From contig CAVZGP010000031.1 in the NCBI GenBank assembly GCA_963774765.1, forward strand, positions 248,001 to 312,000: a DNA stretch of 64,000 nt. Direction: 5' to 3'. Of the stretch, positions 17,529-25,881 are shown piece by piece; within the stretch, counting starts at the first letter, position 1, and each line of letters starts with the position of its first letter. The position numbers and the translations under genes are program-made. This DNA is from Sva-07 sp963774765 (GTDB lineage Bacteria > Actinomycetota > Acidimicrobiia > Acidimicrobiales > Ilumatobacteraceae). The notes under the pieces are model-generated. The model ran no database searches, had not been told where the DNA came from, and saw nothing but the letters and a program-made list of their open reading frames with translations.

Positions 17529-18533
17529 ATGGCGCGTGACCTTGCGATCGACCTGGGGACGGCGAACACGCTCGTCTACATGAAGGGTCGAGGCATCGTG
17601 CTCAACGAGCCGTCGGTGATCGCCCTCAACCGCCAGACAGGCGAAGTGCTCGCGACCGGACGCGAAGCGTGGCAGATGATCGGGCGCACGCCCGGCTACA
17701 TCGTGGCCGTTCGCCCCCTGCGCGGAGGAGCGATCACCGACTTCGAGATCACTGAACGAATGATCCGGTTGCTGTTGCAGCGCGTCGGCGTGAGTCGCTT
17801 CACCCGACCGAAGGTGGTCATCTGCGTGCCGTCGGCCATCACCGAAGTCGAACGGCGCGCCGTCACCGATGCAGCACGCCGAGCCGGCGCTGCCGACGCG
17901 AACCTGATCGAACAGCCGATGGCCGCGGCGATCGGTGCCGACCTGCCGATCGACGAGCCGGTCGGCAACATGGTGATCGACATCGGGGGTGGCACGAGCG
18001 AGACCGCCGTCATCAGCCTCGGCGGCATCGTGGCGCTCGAGGCGGTCAGGGTCGGCTCGTTCGACATCGACGCTGCGATCCAGAACTACGTGCGACGCGA
18101 GCACGGCATCGCGATCGGTGAACGAACCGCCGAGGAGATCAAGGTCGCCATCGGTTCCGCCGATCCCACGCCCGACGAGAACCAGGCGGAGGTTCGTGGG
18201 CGCGATCTGATGACCGGTCTGCCCAAGACCGTGCTGCTCACGCCCGAGGAGGTCCGTTACGCGATCGAAGACGTGGTGTCCTCCATCGTGGCGTCGGTGA
18301 TCCGGTGTCTGTCGAAGGCGCCGCCGGAGCTGTCGCAGGACTTCCTGGTGCGCGGGATGTATCTCGTGGGGGGCGGTGGGCTGCTGCGAGGGCTGGCCGA
18401 GCGCATCGAACGCGAGACCGAGGTGCCCGTCAAGATGTCGAACGTTCCGCTCGAGGCCGTGGTCTTGGGTGCTGGTCACGTGATCGAGCACTATGAAGCC
18501 CTGAAGGGCATGTTCATGGGTGCCCGCCGCTGA
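17529..18533 (+). CDS. mreB: rod-shape protein MreB
   Basis: This is a 334-residue actin-fold ATPase with phosphate 1 motif DLGTANTLVY, the connect region EQPMAAAIGADLP, phosphate 2 DIGGGTSETAV, and adenosine motif YLVGGGGLLRGL. It polymerises under the membrane and guides lateral wall synthesis. AGGTGA sits 7-12 bases upstream of the ATG. No mreC, mreD, pbp2 or rodA follows; ppk2 starts 11 bases later, an unusual neighbour. Confidence 0.93.
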   Translation: MARDLAIDLGTANTLVYMKGRGIVLNEPSVIALNRQTGEVLATGREAWQMIGRTPGYIVAVRPLRGGAITDFEITERMIRLLLQRVGVSRFTRPKVVICVPSAITEVERRAVTDAARRAGAADANLIEQPMAAAIGADLPIDEPVGNMVIDIGGGTSETAVISLGGIVALEAVRVGSFDIDAAIQNYVRREHGIAIGERTAEEIKVAIGSADPTPDENQAEVRGRDLMTGLPKTVLLTPEEVRYAIEDVVSSIVASVIRCLSKAPPELSQDFLVRGMYLVGGGGLLRGLAERIERETEVPVKMSNVPLEAVVLGAGHVIEHYEALKGMFMGARR

Positions 18534-18544
18534 ACGGAGACGAC

Positions 18545-19513
18545 GTGAGCGAGACCAACGAGCACCGCGCCGGCGGGCAACAGGTCACCGACATCGACAG
18601 CCTGATCGAGGAGTTCCGCTCGATGACCGCCGAGGAGATCGCCTCGCGCGGGTTCACGGTCGAGGGCACGTTCGATCAGGTCGACGATCCGATCCTGCTC
18701 GGTCCCGACGGTTTGCCGGTCAACACCTGGCGTGAGAGCTATCCGTACAGCGAGCGGATGTCGCGGTCCGAGTACGAGTCGCTGAAACGTGATCTGCAGG
18801 TCGAACTGCTCAAGGCGCAGGACTGGATCAAGTCGAGCGGTCACAAGCTCGTGATGGTGTTCGAGGGCCGCGACGCTGCCGGCAAAGGTGGCACCATCAA
18901 GCGGTTCCTCGAGCACCTCGACCCGCGCGGCGCCGAGGTGATCGCACTCAGCGTGCCATCGCAACGCGAGCAGGGTGAATGGTTCTTCCAGCGATACGTG
19001 CGTCACCTGCCGACGCGCGGCGAGATGCGGTTCTTCGACCGCTCCTGGTACAACCGGGCGGGCGTCGAGCGGGTGATGGGCTATTGCACGCCCGAGGAGT
19101 ACGAGGAGTTCCTGCGGACCGTGCCGCAGTTCGAAGAGATGATCATGAACACCGGCACGACGTTGATCAAACTGTGGTTCTCGGTGTCGCGACGCGAACA
19201 GATCGCGCGGTTCACGATCCGGCGGATCGACCCGGTCCGCCAGTGGAAGCTCAGCCCAACCGACATCGCGTCGCTCGATCGGTGGGACGACTACACCCAG
19301 GCCAAGCTCACCATGTTCGAGCGCACCTCGACCGAACGCGCCCCGTGGAACATCGTGCGCAGCAACGACAAGAAGCGTGGTCGGATCAACGCGATGCGCC
19401 ACGTCCTGCACACGTTGCCGTACGAGGGCAAGAACCTCGACGTCGTGGTCCCGCCCGATCCGTTGATCGTCGGCACCCCCGACACCCTCCCCGACCACGG
19501 CGAAACCTGGTAG
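18545..19513 (+). CDS. ppk2: polyphosphate kinase 2
   Basis: This is a 322-residue PPK2-family enzyme. Walker A is FEGRDAAGKGGTIKRF, the Walker B/lid region is FFDRSWYNRAGVERVMGY, and substrate-side motifs SVPSQREQGEWFFQRY and NDKKRGRINAMRHVL are intact. The family uses polyphosphate to phosphorylate nucleotides, or makes polyphosphate from GTP/ATP. Length and single domain suit class I. Start GTG 18545. With ppk1 split, this is the only intact polyphosphate kinase visible. Confidence 0.93.
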   Translation: MSETNEHRAGGQQVTDIDSLIEEFRSMTAEEIASRGFTVEGTFDQVDDPILLGPDGLPVNTWRESYPYSERMSRSEYESLKRDLQVELLKAQDWIKSSGHKLVMVFEGRDAAGKGGTIKRFLEHLDPRGAEVIALSVPSQREQGEWFFQRYVRHLPTRGEMRFFDRSWYNRAGVERVMGYCTPEEYEEFLRTVPQFEEMIMNTGTTLIKLWFSVSRREQIARFTIRRIDPVRQWKLSPTDIASLDRWDDYTQAKLTMFERTSTERAPWNIVRSNDKKRGRINAMRHVLHTLPYEGKNLDVVVPPDPLIVGTPDTLPDHGETW

Positions 19514-19808
19514 CCACACCCGACGTGCCAGACACATCGGGTACGCCCCACCGCGATCGTGCGTAGCGATGAGCGAAACCGCCGTATCTGGTCGGTTCGC
19601 TCATCGGTGGGAGGCTTTCGTGGGTTGCGATGAGCGAAACCGCTGTATCCGGTCGGTTCGCTCATCGGCGGGGCTGCAGCTCCGACACGCGGTTTCTCTG
19701 TCTGCGCGGCGTCCGGCCACGTCGTGTCCGACGCGCCGAAACTCGTGCGACATCGGGCGTGCGATGGGCTATGTTGACCCCGTCCGTCGATCGAGAGGAG
19801 GAGTGCAC
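19514..19808. other. gene-free stretch before the leader ORF
   Basis: Apart from repeat copies 3 and 4 (19568-19666) nothing is coded here. The last 60 bases should hold the promoter for the leader and the kinase; TATGTT near 19770 is a weak -10 candidate without a good -35. Confidence 0.4.
19568..19666. repeat. 38-nt palindromic repeat, copies 3 and 4 in tandem
   Basis: Copies lie at 19568-19605 and 19629-19666, exactly 61 bases apart, joined by a 23-base linker that starts GGTGGGAGG and ends GGGTTGC. Copy 3 begins 54 bases after the ppk2 stop. The two copies differ at two positions. Confidence 0.92.
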
Positions 19809-19853
19809 ATGACTGCCGTTGCCACTTCCACCTTCGGTCGCGCGACGTGCTGA
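19809..19853 (+). CDS. possible 14-codon leader peptide
   Basis: The ORF reads MTAVATSTFGRATC and stops with TGA. It is preceded by an unusually strong ribosome site, AGAGGAGGAG, 5-14 bases upstream. It ends 108 bases before the RIO-type kinase, in the same frame, with no further stop between. The Cys-stop ending recalls short actinobacterial leader peptides upstream of sulfur genes, but the sequence is not one I know. A GCTCAC/GTGAGC hairpin lies in the gap. Translation is inferred only. Confidence 0.45.
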   Translation: MTAVATSTFGRATC

Positions 19854-19961
19854 ACCAGCCGTTCTGAGCCCGCGCTCACCTCGCTTCTCGCATGTTGCCG
19901 TGAGCGGCGCGACCGAACTTCGTCCATCGTCGTCGTTCTCCCGCGCCCGAGGTGCACTCAC

Positions 19962-20723
19962 GTGTCTGAATCCCTGCCCGAACAACCAGCCTGGCTCGTC
20001 GCTGAGCCCTACACCGACGTCGATCACGGCGTCGTCAAGAGCGGGAAGGAGGCCCAGGTCAACCTCGTCGAACGGATCGGCGATGACGGCCGTGCCTGCC
20101 TGCTCGCCCGCAAGCGCTACCTGCCCCGCCACGTCACCCAGAAGGGCCAACTCGAGGCGATGGGTGTCCAACGGGCGTCCACGTTCCGTCACGACGTCCA
20201 GTACCGAGAAGGCCGCCAGTTCCGCAAGACCCGCGATCGGCGAGCGATCGAGCGGATGTCGACCTACGGCAAGAAGCTGCTGCAGGATCGATGGACCGGC
20301 ACCGAACACGACGTGATGTCACGCCTGTGGCAGGCGGGAGTGTCGGTGCCGTATCCAGTGGGGTTCGCCGACGACGTGTTCGACCTCGAGTACGTCGGCA
20401 GTTGGGAGATGGCAGCACCGCAGCTGTCGGCCGCCCGTTTGACCTCAACGCAACTGGCCGACGCGTTCGACCAACTGCTCGTCGGCCTGCGCGCCATCAC
20501 CGCCGCCGGGATCGCCCATGGGGATTTGTCGGCCTACAACCTGTTGTGGTGGGACGAACGATTGTGGTTCATCGACTTCCCGCAGTCGATCGACATTGCC
20601 GCCAACCTGCAGGGTCTCGACTTCCTTCACCGCGACGTACTCAACGTCTGCGACTGGTTCGAACGGCGCGGGTACGACGTCGACGCCGAGGAGGTGTTCG
20701 CCGACCTGCTCAGCTTCCTGTGA
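19962..20723 (+). CDS. RIO-type serine protein kinase
   Basis: This is a 253-residue RIO1-like protein. The ATP-binding loop is KSGKEAQV (residues 26-33), the catalytic loop is HGDLSAYNLLWW with Asp188, and the metal-binding Asp205 is in FIDFPQSID. A helical linker (about 60-110) precedes the second lobe. RIO kinases act in ribosome maturation in eukaryotes and archaea; the bacterial role is not established. The start is GTG with GAGGTG 9-14 bases upstream. Confidence 0.85.
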   Translation: MSESLPEQPAWLVAEPYTDVDHGVVKSGKEAQVNLVERIGDDGRACLLARKRYLPRHVTQKGQLEAMGVQRASTFRHDVQYREGRQFRKTRDRRAIERMSTYGKKLLQDRWTGTEHDVMSRLWQAGVSVPYPVGFADDVFDLEYVGSWEMAAPQLSAARLTSTQLADAFDQLLVGLRAITAAGIAHGDLSAYNLLWWDERLWFIDFPQSIDIAANLQGLDFLHRDVLNVCDWFERRGYDVDAEEVFADLLSFL

Positions 20724-20742
20724 GATCCAAGGCCGATGCCGC

Positions 20743-20780
20743 GATGAGCGAACCGACCGGATACGGCGGTTTCGCTCATC
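20743..20780. repeat. 38-nt palindromic repeat, copy 5
   Basis: It sits between convergent genes, 19 bases after the kinase stop and 13 before the fucosidase stop. Its reverse complement differs from copy 3 at one base, so the core is inverted relative to that copy while the GGTGGG flank stays on the same side. Confidence 0.92.
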
Positions 20781-20793
20781 GGTGGGGTGGGGG

Positions 20794-22089
20794 TCAGGGG
20801 GTCGACAGCGGGGTGATGTCCAGTGTCAGGACCGTGACGTCGTCGTCGAGTTCGGAGTCGGGCACGGTGATGATGATCTCGCCGTCGGGGTCGTCCATCA
20901 GCATCTCGATGATGCCGGTGCGGGTGGCGAAATCCAGCTCGCGGCCGGTGGCCATCACGGTGACCTTGCCCACCCGGCGTACCGGAACTCCGCGGACAGT
21001 CACCGTGTCGTAGGGGCGCATCACCAGGAACAGATTGATCACGTTGCCCCGCCGAGTCGACGGCCCGTAGAACTGCCAGGGCTCGAGGCCCACCGTGGTG
21101 TCGTGGATGGCTGCGGCGTGGCGCGACATCCAGACGGCGACCGCGTCCAGGCGCTCGCGCTGTGCGTCAGGGATCGTGCCGTCACCCATCGGGCTGACGT
21201 TCAGGAGCAGGTTGCCGCCCTTGCCGGCGGTCTCGCACAGCGTGTTGATGATCGCTCTCGACGACTTGTAGTTGGAGTCGTCGGGGTTCCAGCCCCAACT
21301 CTCGTTCATCGTCATGCACGACTCCCAGCGACCAGCCGGAGGTGTCGCCGGCACGAACTGTTCGGGCGTCGAGAAGTCACCGACGCCGGGGAGCCGATCG
21401 TTGATCAAGGCGCCCGGTTGCAGTGTGTGGATGAGGGTCTCGATTTCGTCTGGATGCCACCACGGGGCGGGACGTTCCCAGCCCCCGTCGAACCACACCA
21501 CGTCGATCTGGCCATAGCCGGACAGCAGTTCGCGAAGCTGGGTCATCAGATCTGCTCGGAACCGCTCGGCCTGGTCCTCGGTCGGCAGCGGCGGCGACAG
21601 GCCAAGCCGATAGGGACGGAACTCCTCGGTCCACGCGGGATAGTCGGGGTGGTGCCAATCCGACAGCGAGTAGTACACGCCGATCCGCAGCCCCTCTGCA
21701 CGGAACGCATCGAAGGTCTCACGTACGATGTCGCGCCCGGTCGGCGAACCGTACGGGGAGTTCGTCACCTTGTGCTCGGTGGTGGACGTGTCGAACATCG
21801 CATAGCCGCTGTGGTGGCGAGTCGTGAACACCACATAGCGCATCCCGGCGGCACTCGCACGACGGGCCAGGTCTGCGGGGTCGTAGTTCCTTGGATCGAA
21901 CGTGGCGGCGAGTGCGTGGTACTCGGCAGCGGTGGTCTGCTGGCTCTTGGGAAGGCTGAACACACCGCCGACCAGAGGCCACGACACCTCCCATCCATGT
22001 TGGCTGGCGTGGTCCCAGTGGATGAACATGCCCAACCGCGCCCGGTCGAACCAGCCAGTGGTGTCGGTCGTGTCGTCGTCGGATGGCAT
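20794..22089 (-). CDS. alpha-L-fucosidase, GH29 family
   Basis: This is a 431-residue glycoside hydrolase. GH29 landmarks: GMFIHWDHAS near the N-terminus, TTRHHSGYAMFDT, GVYYSLSDWHHPDY, the nucleophile strand VVWFDGGW, and a C-terminal beta domain. It hydrolyses terminal alpha-L-fucose. There is no signal peptide, so the enzyme is likely cytoplasmic. Start 22089 has GAGGAA upstream; a longer frame to 22164 adds an unlikely 25 residues. No fucose permease or utilisation gene is nearby. Confidence 0.88.
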   Translation of the reverse strand: MPSDDDTTDTTGWFDRARLGMFIHWDHASQHGWEVSWPLVGGVFSLPKSQQTTAAEYHALAATFDPRNYDPADLARRASAAGMRYVVFTTRHHSGYAMFDTSTTEHKVTNSPYGSPTGRDIVRETFDAFRAEGLRIGVYYSLSDWHHPDYPAWTEEFRPYRLGLSPPLPTEDQAERFRADLMTQLRELLSGYGQIDVVWFDGGWERPAPWWHPDEIETLIHTLQPGALINDRLPGVGDFSTPEQFVPATPPAGRWESCMTMNESWGWNPDDSNYKSSRAIINTLCETAGKGGNLLLNVSPMGDGTIPDAQRERLDAVAVWMSRHAAAIHDTTVGLEPWQFYGPSTRRGNVINLFLVMRPYDTVTVRGVPVRRVGKVTVMATGRELDFATRTGIIEMLMDDPDGEIIITVPDSELDDDVTVLTLDITPLSTP

Positions 22090-22305
22090 GTTTCCTCGTT
22101 CCGATTGGTGATGGCCGTCGTCGCGCCGCGAGTCGTGTGCAACGTGATCAGGGCACGCCAGCACGTTAGACCGCGACCGATCGTCGTAGGTGTGTGGACT
22201 GGACCGCGGGTGACGATCGGTGAGTACGGTTCATGCGATGGGTGCGATGCTGATGTCGCCAAAGACCACTGCCGACTACTCGGCATCTCGTCGCGCGGCG
22301 ACGCC

Positions 22306-23931
22306 ATGACGTCCGAACAGCGCAGGCGGTCGTGGTGGGGCTGGGGATGGGAGGACACTGCGCTGACCGATGGTGAGTGTTCGTCGTACGGCGAGCTCAT
22401 GCCAGGACTCGCGCCCTCACCGCGTCCGGTGCCAGCGGTCGCGAGCATCGACCTGCCGACACCTCGCCTCGGCATTCCGAACTCACTCGGCGCGATCGCG
22501 AGCGCGGCACCGTTCGATCGGGTGAGCCACACCTACGGCAAGTCCTATCGAGATGTCGTGCGGGCACTTCGCGGTGATCTGGCCACGCCGCCCGATGTTG
22601 TTGCCTACCCGTCCAGCGAGGCCGATGTCGTCGCGATCTTGGACTGGGCGGCAACCGTCGATGCGGCGGTCGTCCCGTACGGCGGTGGCAGCTCGGTCGT
22701 CGGTGGTGTGTCGTGTCCGGGCGACGGATTCGGTGGTGTCGTGTCGATCGACATGGCGAGACTCGACCGCGTGCTGGAGATCGACGAGGTCAGCCGGGCA
22801 GCGCGCATCCAGGCCGGCGCGCTCGGCCCGAGCATCGAGGAGCAGCTGCGCCCCGCCGGGTACACACTGCGGCACTTCCCGCAGAGCTTCGAGTTCTCGA
22901 GCCTCGGCGGTTGGCTCGCGACCAGGGCAGGTGGCCACTTCGCCACACTCCACACCCACATCGACGACTTCGTCGAGTCGATGCGGGTGGTCACCCCGGT
23001 CGGGATCAGCGAGTCGTGGCGGTTGCCGGGCTCGGGTGCCGGACCCTCGCACGATCGTCTGTTCCTCGGGTCCGAGGGCACGCTCGGCATCGTGACCGAG
23101 GCCTGGATGCGGCTCCAGGACCGACCCACCTCTCGGCGATCGGCCACGGTGGCGTTCGTCGACGGTGCACGGGCGTTCGCCGCGCTGCGGGCGATCTCGC
23201 AGTCGGGCATGTATCCAGCGAACTGCCGGTTGCTCGATCCGGGCGAGGCGGCGATGTCGGGGGCGACCAACGACGGATCGTGGGTGCTGGTGTTGGGTGT
23301 GGAGTCGGGCCACCGACCGGTCGACCACGAGTTCGAGCAGCTGATCGAACTCGCGCGTGACCACTCGGGTGTGCCCAGCACGTCGGACAGCGAACGACCT
23401 CCTGATCGTGACCCGGCGGCCGATGCATGGCGTTCGAGCTTCCTGCGCATGCCCTACACCCGCGACGGGCTCGCACGGATGAGTGCGATCGTCGAGACCT
23501 TCGAAACGGCGATCACGTGGGACCGTCTCGAAGCCCTGCATCACGAGCTCACCGTCGAGTTGGCCGATGTCGTCCGGCGAGTCACCGGGCATGACGGATT
23601 GATCAACTGTCGGGTCACCCACGTGTATCCCGATGGTGCCGCCCCGTACTACACGGTGATCGCTCCCGGAAGACCCGGGTCGGAGGTCGAGATGTGGGAC
23701 GAGATCAAGACCGCGGCGATGGAGATCCTCACGAGGCATCGTGCGACGGTCACCCATCATCACGCGGTCGGGCGCGATCACCGGCCGGGCTACGACCGTC
23801 AACGTACCGAGGTCTTCGCGGCCGCCCTGAGTGCGGCCAAGCACGCCCTCGATCCGACGGGAATCCTCAATCCCGGGGTGCTCCTGGAGCCACGGGCCCG
23901 CGACGGTCAGGCATCGACGACCCCGCCATAG
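22306..23931 (+). CDS. FAD-binding oxidase, alkylglycerone-phosphate synthase-like
   Basis: This is a 541-residue flavoprotein of the VAO/PCMH fold: FAD-binding PYGGGSSVVGG, HFPQSFEFSSLGGWLATRAGG, LGSEGTLGIVTEAW, the C-terminal THHHAVGRDHRPGY and a closing DPTGILNPGVL. The N-terminal WWGWGWED signature and the HHHAVG motif are shared with AgpS (mycobacterial Rv3107c type), which exchanges the acyl chain of acyl-DHAP for a fatty alcohol in ether-lipid synthesis. ATG 22306 was chosen; the frame is open far upstream but overlaps the fucosidase. It overlaps the convergent PLP gene by 25 bases. Confidence 0.85.
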   Translation: MTSEQRRRSWWGWGWEDTALTDGECSSYGELMPGLAPSPRPVPAVASIDLPTPRLGIPNSLGAIASAAPFDRVSHTYGKSYRDVVRALRGDLATPPDVVAYPSSEADVVAILDWAATVDAAVVPYGGGSSVVGGVSCPGDGFGGVVSIDMARLDRVLEIDEVSRAARIQAGALGPSIEEQLRPAGYTLRHFPQSFEFSSLGGWLATRAGGHFATLHTHIDDFVESMRVVTPVGISESWRLPGSGAGPSHDRLFLGSEGTLGIVTEAWMRLQDRPTSRRSATVAFVDGARAFAALRAISQSGMYPANCRLLDPGEAAMSGATNDGSWVLVLGVESGHRPVDHEFEQLIELARDHSGVPSTSDSERPPDRDPAADAWRSSFLRMPYTRDGLARMSAIVETFETAITWDRLEALHHELTVELADVVRRVTGHDGLINCRVTHVYPDGAAPYYTVIAPGRPGSEVEMWDEIKTAAMEILTRHRATVTHHHAVGRDHRPGYDRQRTEVFAAALSAAKHALDPTGILNPGVLLEPRARDGQASTTPP

Positions 23932-25148
23932 CTCGCCTCGACGCCACGGCTGATGCCGCGGTTGGCGACGGCGTCGCGCAGGTCAGCGGTGAACGCGTCG
24001 GTGACCGCGAGGTGACCGGGCGACACCATCAGGTGCAGGCCGCCCTGCTGTCGGTCGAGGCGCCAGCCCCGGTCGCTCATCAGGTCGCCGATCGCCCCGG
24101 TGGCGTCCGGCCCCTCCGTCGAGGAGAACTCGAACAACGACATGTCGGGACGTCCCGACACCTGCAAGTCGTCGATCGACTCGATGCCGGCGATGAACGC
24201 CCGCGTGGCGTCGCGCACGGTGCGCGCCTTGGCGACATAGCCATCGCGTCCGAGGTGTTGGATCGTCGCCCACGCAGCTGCGATCGGAGAGCCGGGCCGG
24301 GTGCCCGCCGTCGTTGCGGACCCGTAGATGCCGCCGGGCCACCCGTCGAAGATGAAGTGCTGACGGCGCTTCATGGCGGGATCGCGGTACATGATCGTCG
24401 AAGCGCCCTTGAAGCAGTATCCGTACTTGTGGATGTCCGCGGAGATCGAGGTCACGCCCTCGACGGAGAAGTTCCACGGCACCACCGGTTCTCCGATCTC
24501 CTCCCAGAACGGAAGCAGCCACCCGCCGAGGCAGGCGTCGACATGACACAGCGTGTTGTTGGCGAGTGCGACCTGAGCCAACTCGGTGATCGGATCGATG
24601 ACGCCGTAGGGGTAGCACGGTGACGAACCGACGACCAGGGCGGTGCGTTCGTCGACCTCGTCGGCCATCGCCGCGACGTCGGCACGCAGGTCGGCGCCGA
24701 CGGGAACCCGGACCTCCTCGACGTCGAGATAGTGGGCGGCCTTGGTGAACGCCGGGTGTGCCGTGCTGGCGAGGACGAGTCGGGGATGGGCGATCCCTCG
24801 CTCGCGGGCATGCTCGCGTGCCGTGTAGACGCCGAGGAAGATGCTCTCGGTGCCGCCCGATGTCATCGTGCCAGCCTGCGGATCGGTGCCGAACAACTCG
24901 GCTGCGACGGCGATCACCTCCTGTTCCATCCGCAGCAGGGATGGATAGGCGAACGGGTTCAGTGCGTTCTCGTGGAGGAAGCGGTCGGCCACTCGATGTT
25001 GCAGGTCCTCGAGCACCGGATCGTCGGCGTTGTACACCAGGCTGAACGCGTGACCACCCTTCCAATCGATGTCGCCGGTCTGCCAGTCGGCGAGCAACTC
25101 CTGGAGTTCCTCGGAGGCTCGACCATGTACGGGGAAGACGTCGCTCAT
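23907..25148 (-). CDS. group II PLP-dependent decarboxylase / sphinganine-1-phosphate lyase-like
   Basis: This is a 413-residue PLP enzyme. TSGGTESIFLG binds the cofactor phosphate, HVDACLGGWLLPF carries the His and Asp that hold the pyridine ring, and SADIHKYGYCFKGAS has the Schiff-base Lys. The sequence looks more like sphingosine-phosphate lyase and archaeal-type decarboxylases than like GadB. The substrate is unknown. It may belong with the convergent ether-lipid-type enzyme in lipid head-group chemistry, a weak inference. Confidence 0.82.
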   Translation of the reverse strand: MSDVFPVHGRASEELQELLADWQTGDIDWKGGHAFSLVYNADDPVLEDLQHRVADRFLHENALNPFAYPSLLRMEQEVIAVAAELFGTDPQAGTMTSGGTESIFLGVYTAREHARERGIAHPRLVLASTAHPAFTKAAHYLDVEEVRVPVGADLRADVAAMADEVDERTALVVGSSPCYPYGVIDPITELAQVALANNTLCHVDACLGGWLLPFWEEIGEPVVPWNFSVEGVTSISADIHKYGYCFKGASTIMYRDPAMKRRQHFIFDGWPGGIYGSATTAGTRPGSPIAAAWATIQHLGRDGYVAKARTVRDATRAFIAGIESIDDLQVSGRPDMSLFEFSSTEGPDATGAIGDLMSDRGWRLDRQQGGLHLMVSPGHLAVTDAFTADLRDAVANRGISRGVEASYGGVVDA

Positions 25149-25262
25149 GCATGCATCGTAGGCACCGGCGTCCGACCGGTTGGTCATGTGGAGGATGCGA
25201 CGTGCACGGGTTCTGGATGGGTCTGGGGCCGCCCGAGGCGGCTCGGACATCGGGCACCACGT

Positions 25263-25282
25263 CACGCGTCCGCGGACGCGTG
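25263..25282. repeat. 20-nt perfect palindrome
   Basis: CACGCGTCCG is followed directly by its complement CGGACGCGTG. It lies 115 bases upstream of the PLP gene start and 64 bases beyond the decayed toxin. It could be an operator or a hairpin; no T-run follows. Confidence 0.6.
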
Positions 25283-25345
25283 GACGAGACACCCAGCCGA
25301 GCGGTCACGACTGTTCGGGCTCAGACAAACAGTGATTCCATGATG

Positions 25346-25528
25346 TCACGGACGGGCCTCGCAGTGCGGTGCGATGGTGGTGACCTTGTCAACCATCAGT
25401 CGACTGGATTCTCAGATGCCGGTTACCTCGGCGGCCTCGACGAGCAATCGGAAGAGCAGTACGTCGGTCGGGTCAGTAGTGAATGCGCACACGCTTACCG
25501 ACGCAGGTCGGATCTCGCCTCGTTTCAC
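25346..25528 (-). pseudogene. MazF-type toxin, decayed
   Basis: GTG 25528 overlaps the antitoxin stop (GTGA) and opens with MKRGEIRP, the normal MazF start. It then jumps straight to SVCAFTTDPTDVLLFRL, so about 25 residues (the YAGKPRPVVIVQ region) are missing. A TGA at 25412-25414 stops it after 38 codons. Beyond the stop the same frame continues with the MazF segment ESSRLMVDKVTTIA before ending at 25346. MazF toxins are mRNA-cleaving endonucleases. This copy is clearly inactive. Confidence 0.75.
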
Positions 25529-25743
25529 TGGTCGTCGGCCAGCGCGTCGATGAAGACCTGATCGTCGGCTGAGGGTCGGCTCGAAGGGACTGCGAGCGAC
25601 TGGTGGTGCGCCTGCTCGGCGAACTGCGGCGACCGCACATCGGGAAACCAGATCTGAATCGGTCGAAGCCCCGAGTGAGCGAAGTCGCTGGCGTGAGCGC
25701 GGACCCGAATTGCGGTCGGAGACGAGGACTGTCGGTGAGCCAT
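25525..25743 (-). CDS. MazE-like antitoxin, DUF3018 family
   Basis: This is a 72-residue protein containing LRPIQIWFPDVRSPQFAEQ and a C-terminal acidic FIDALADDQ, the DUF3018 antitoxin pattern. It precedes and overlaps the toxin remnant, as in mazEF operons. The frame is intact although the toxin is not. An operator-like palindrome lies 9-22 bases upstream of the ATG. Confidence 0.75.
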   Translation of the reverse strand: MAHRQSSSPTAIRVRAHASDFAHSGLRPIQIWFPDVRSPQFAEQAHHQSLAVPSSRPSADDQVFIDALADDQ

Positions 25744-25751
25744 GCGGACAA

Positions 25752-25765
25752 TGTCACATGTAACA
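25752..25765. promoter_or_regulatory. operator-like palindrome before the antitoxin
   Basis: TGTCACATGTAACA is a 14-nt palindrome with one mismatched pair, immediately upstream of the DUF3018 start. Autoregulation through such a site is usual for toxin-antitoxin operons; binding here is inferred. Confidence 0.5.
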
Positions 25766-25881
25766 ATGATGAGCGCGGCTCTGTGCCAGCGGGCTCCGCC
25801 ATGTTGTCGCACTGCAGTTGGCCGAAGTCGGCCACCGCTGGTTGCCTCGGCCCCGTGATCATCCAGGTCGAGATGTGCGGG

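Noticed and set aside
19569..19853. Short ORFs beginning MSETAVSGRFAHR, MSEPTGYGGFAHR and similar
   Set aside because: They are the 38-nt palindrome read as protein on either strand; no ribosome site and no conserved continuation.
19851..19853. Selenocysteine readthrough of the leader TGA into the kinase
   Set aside because: The frame is open, but the kinase has its own GTG and ribosome site and no SECIS-like element was recognised.
20518..22305. Long plus-strand open frame upstream of the AgpS-like gene
   Set aside because: It is antisense to the alpha-L-fucosidase and exists because stops are rare in GC-rich DNA; only the part from 22306 matches a family.
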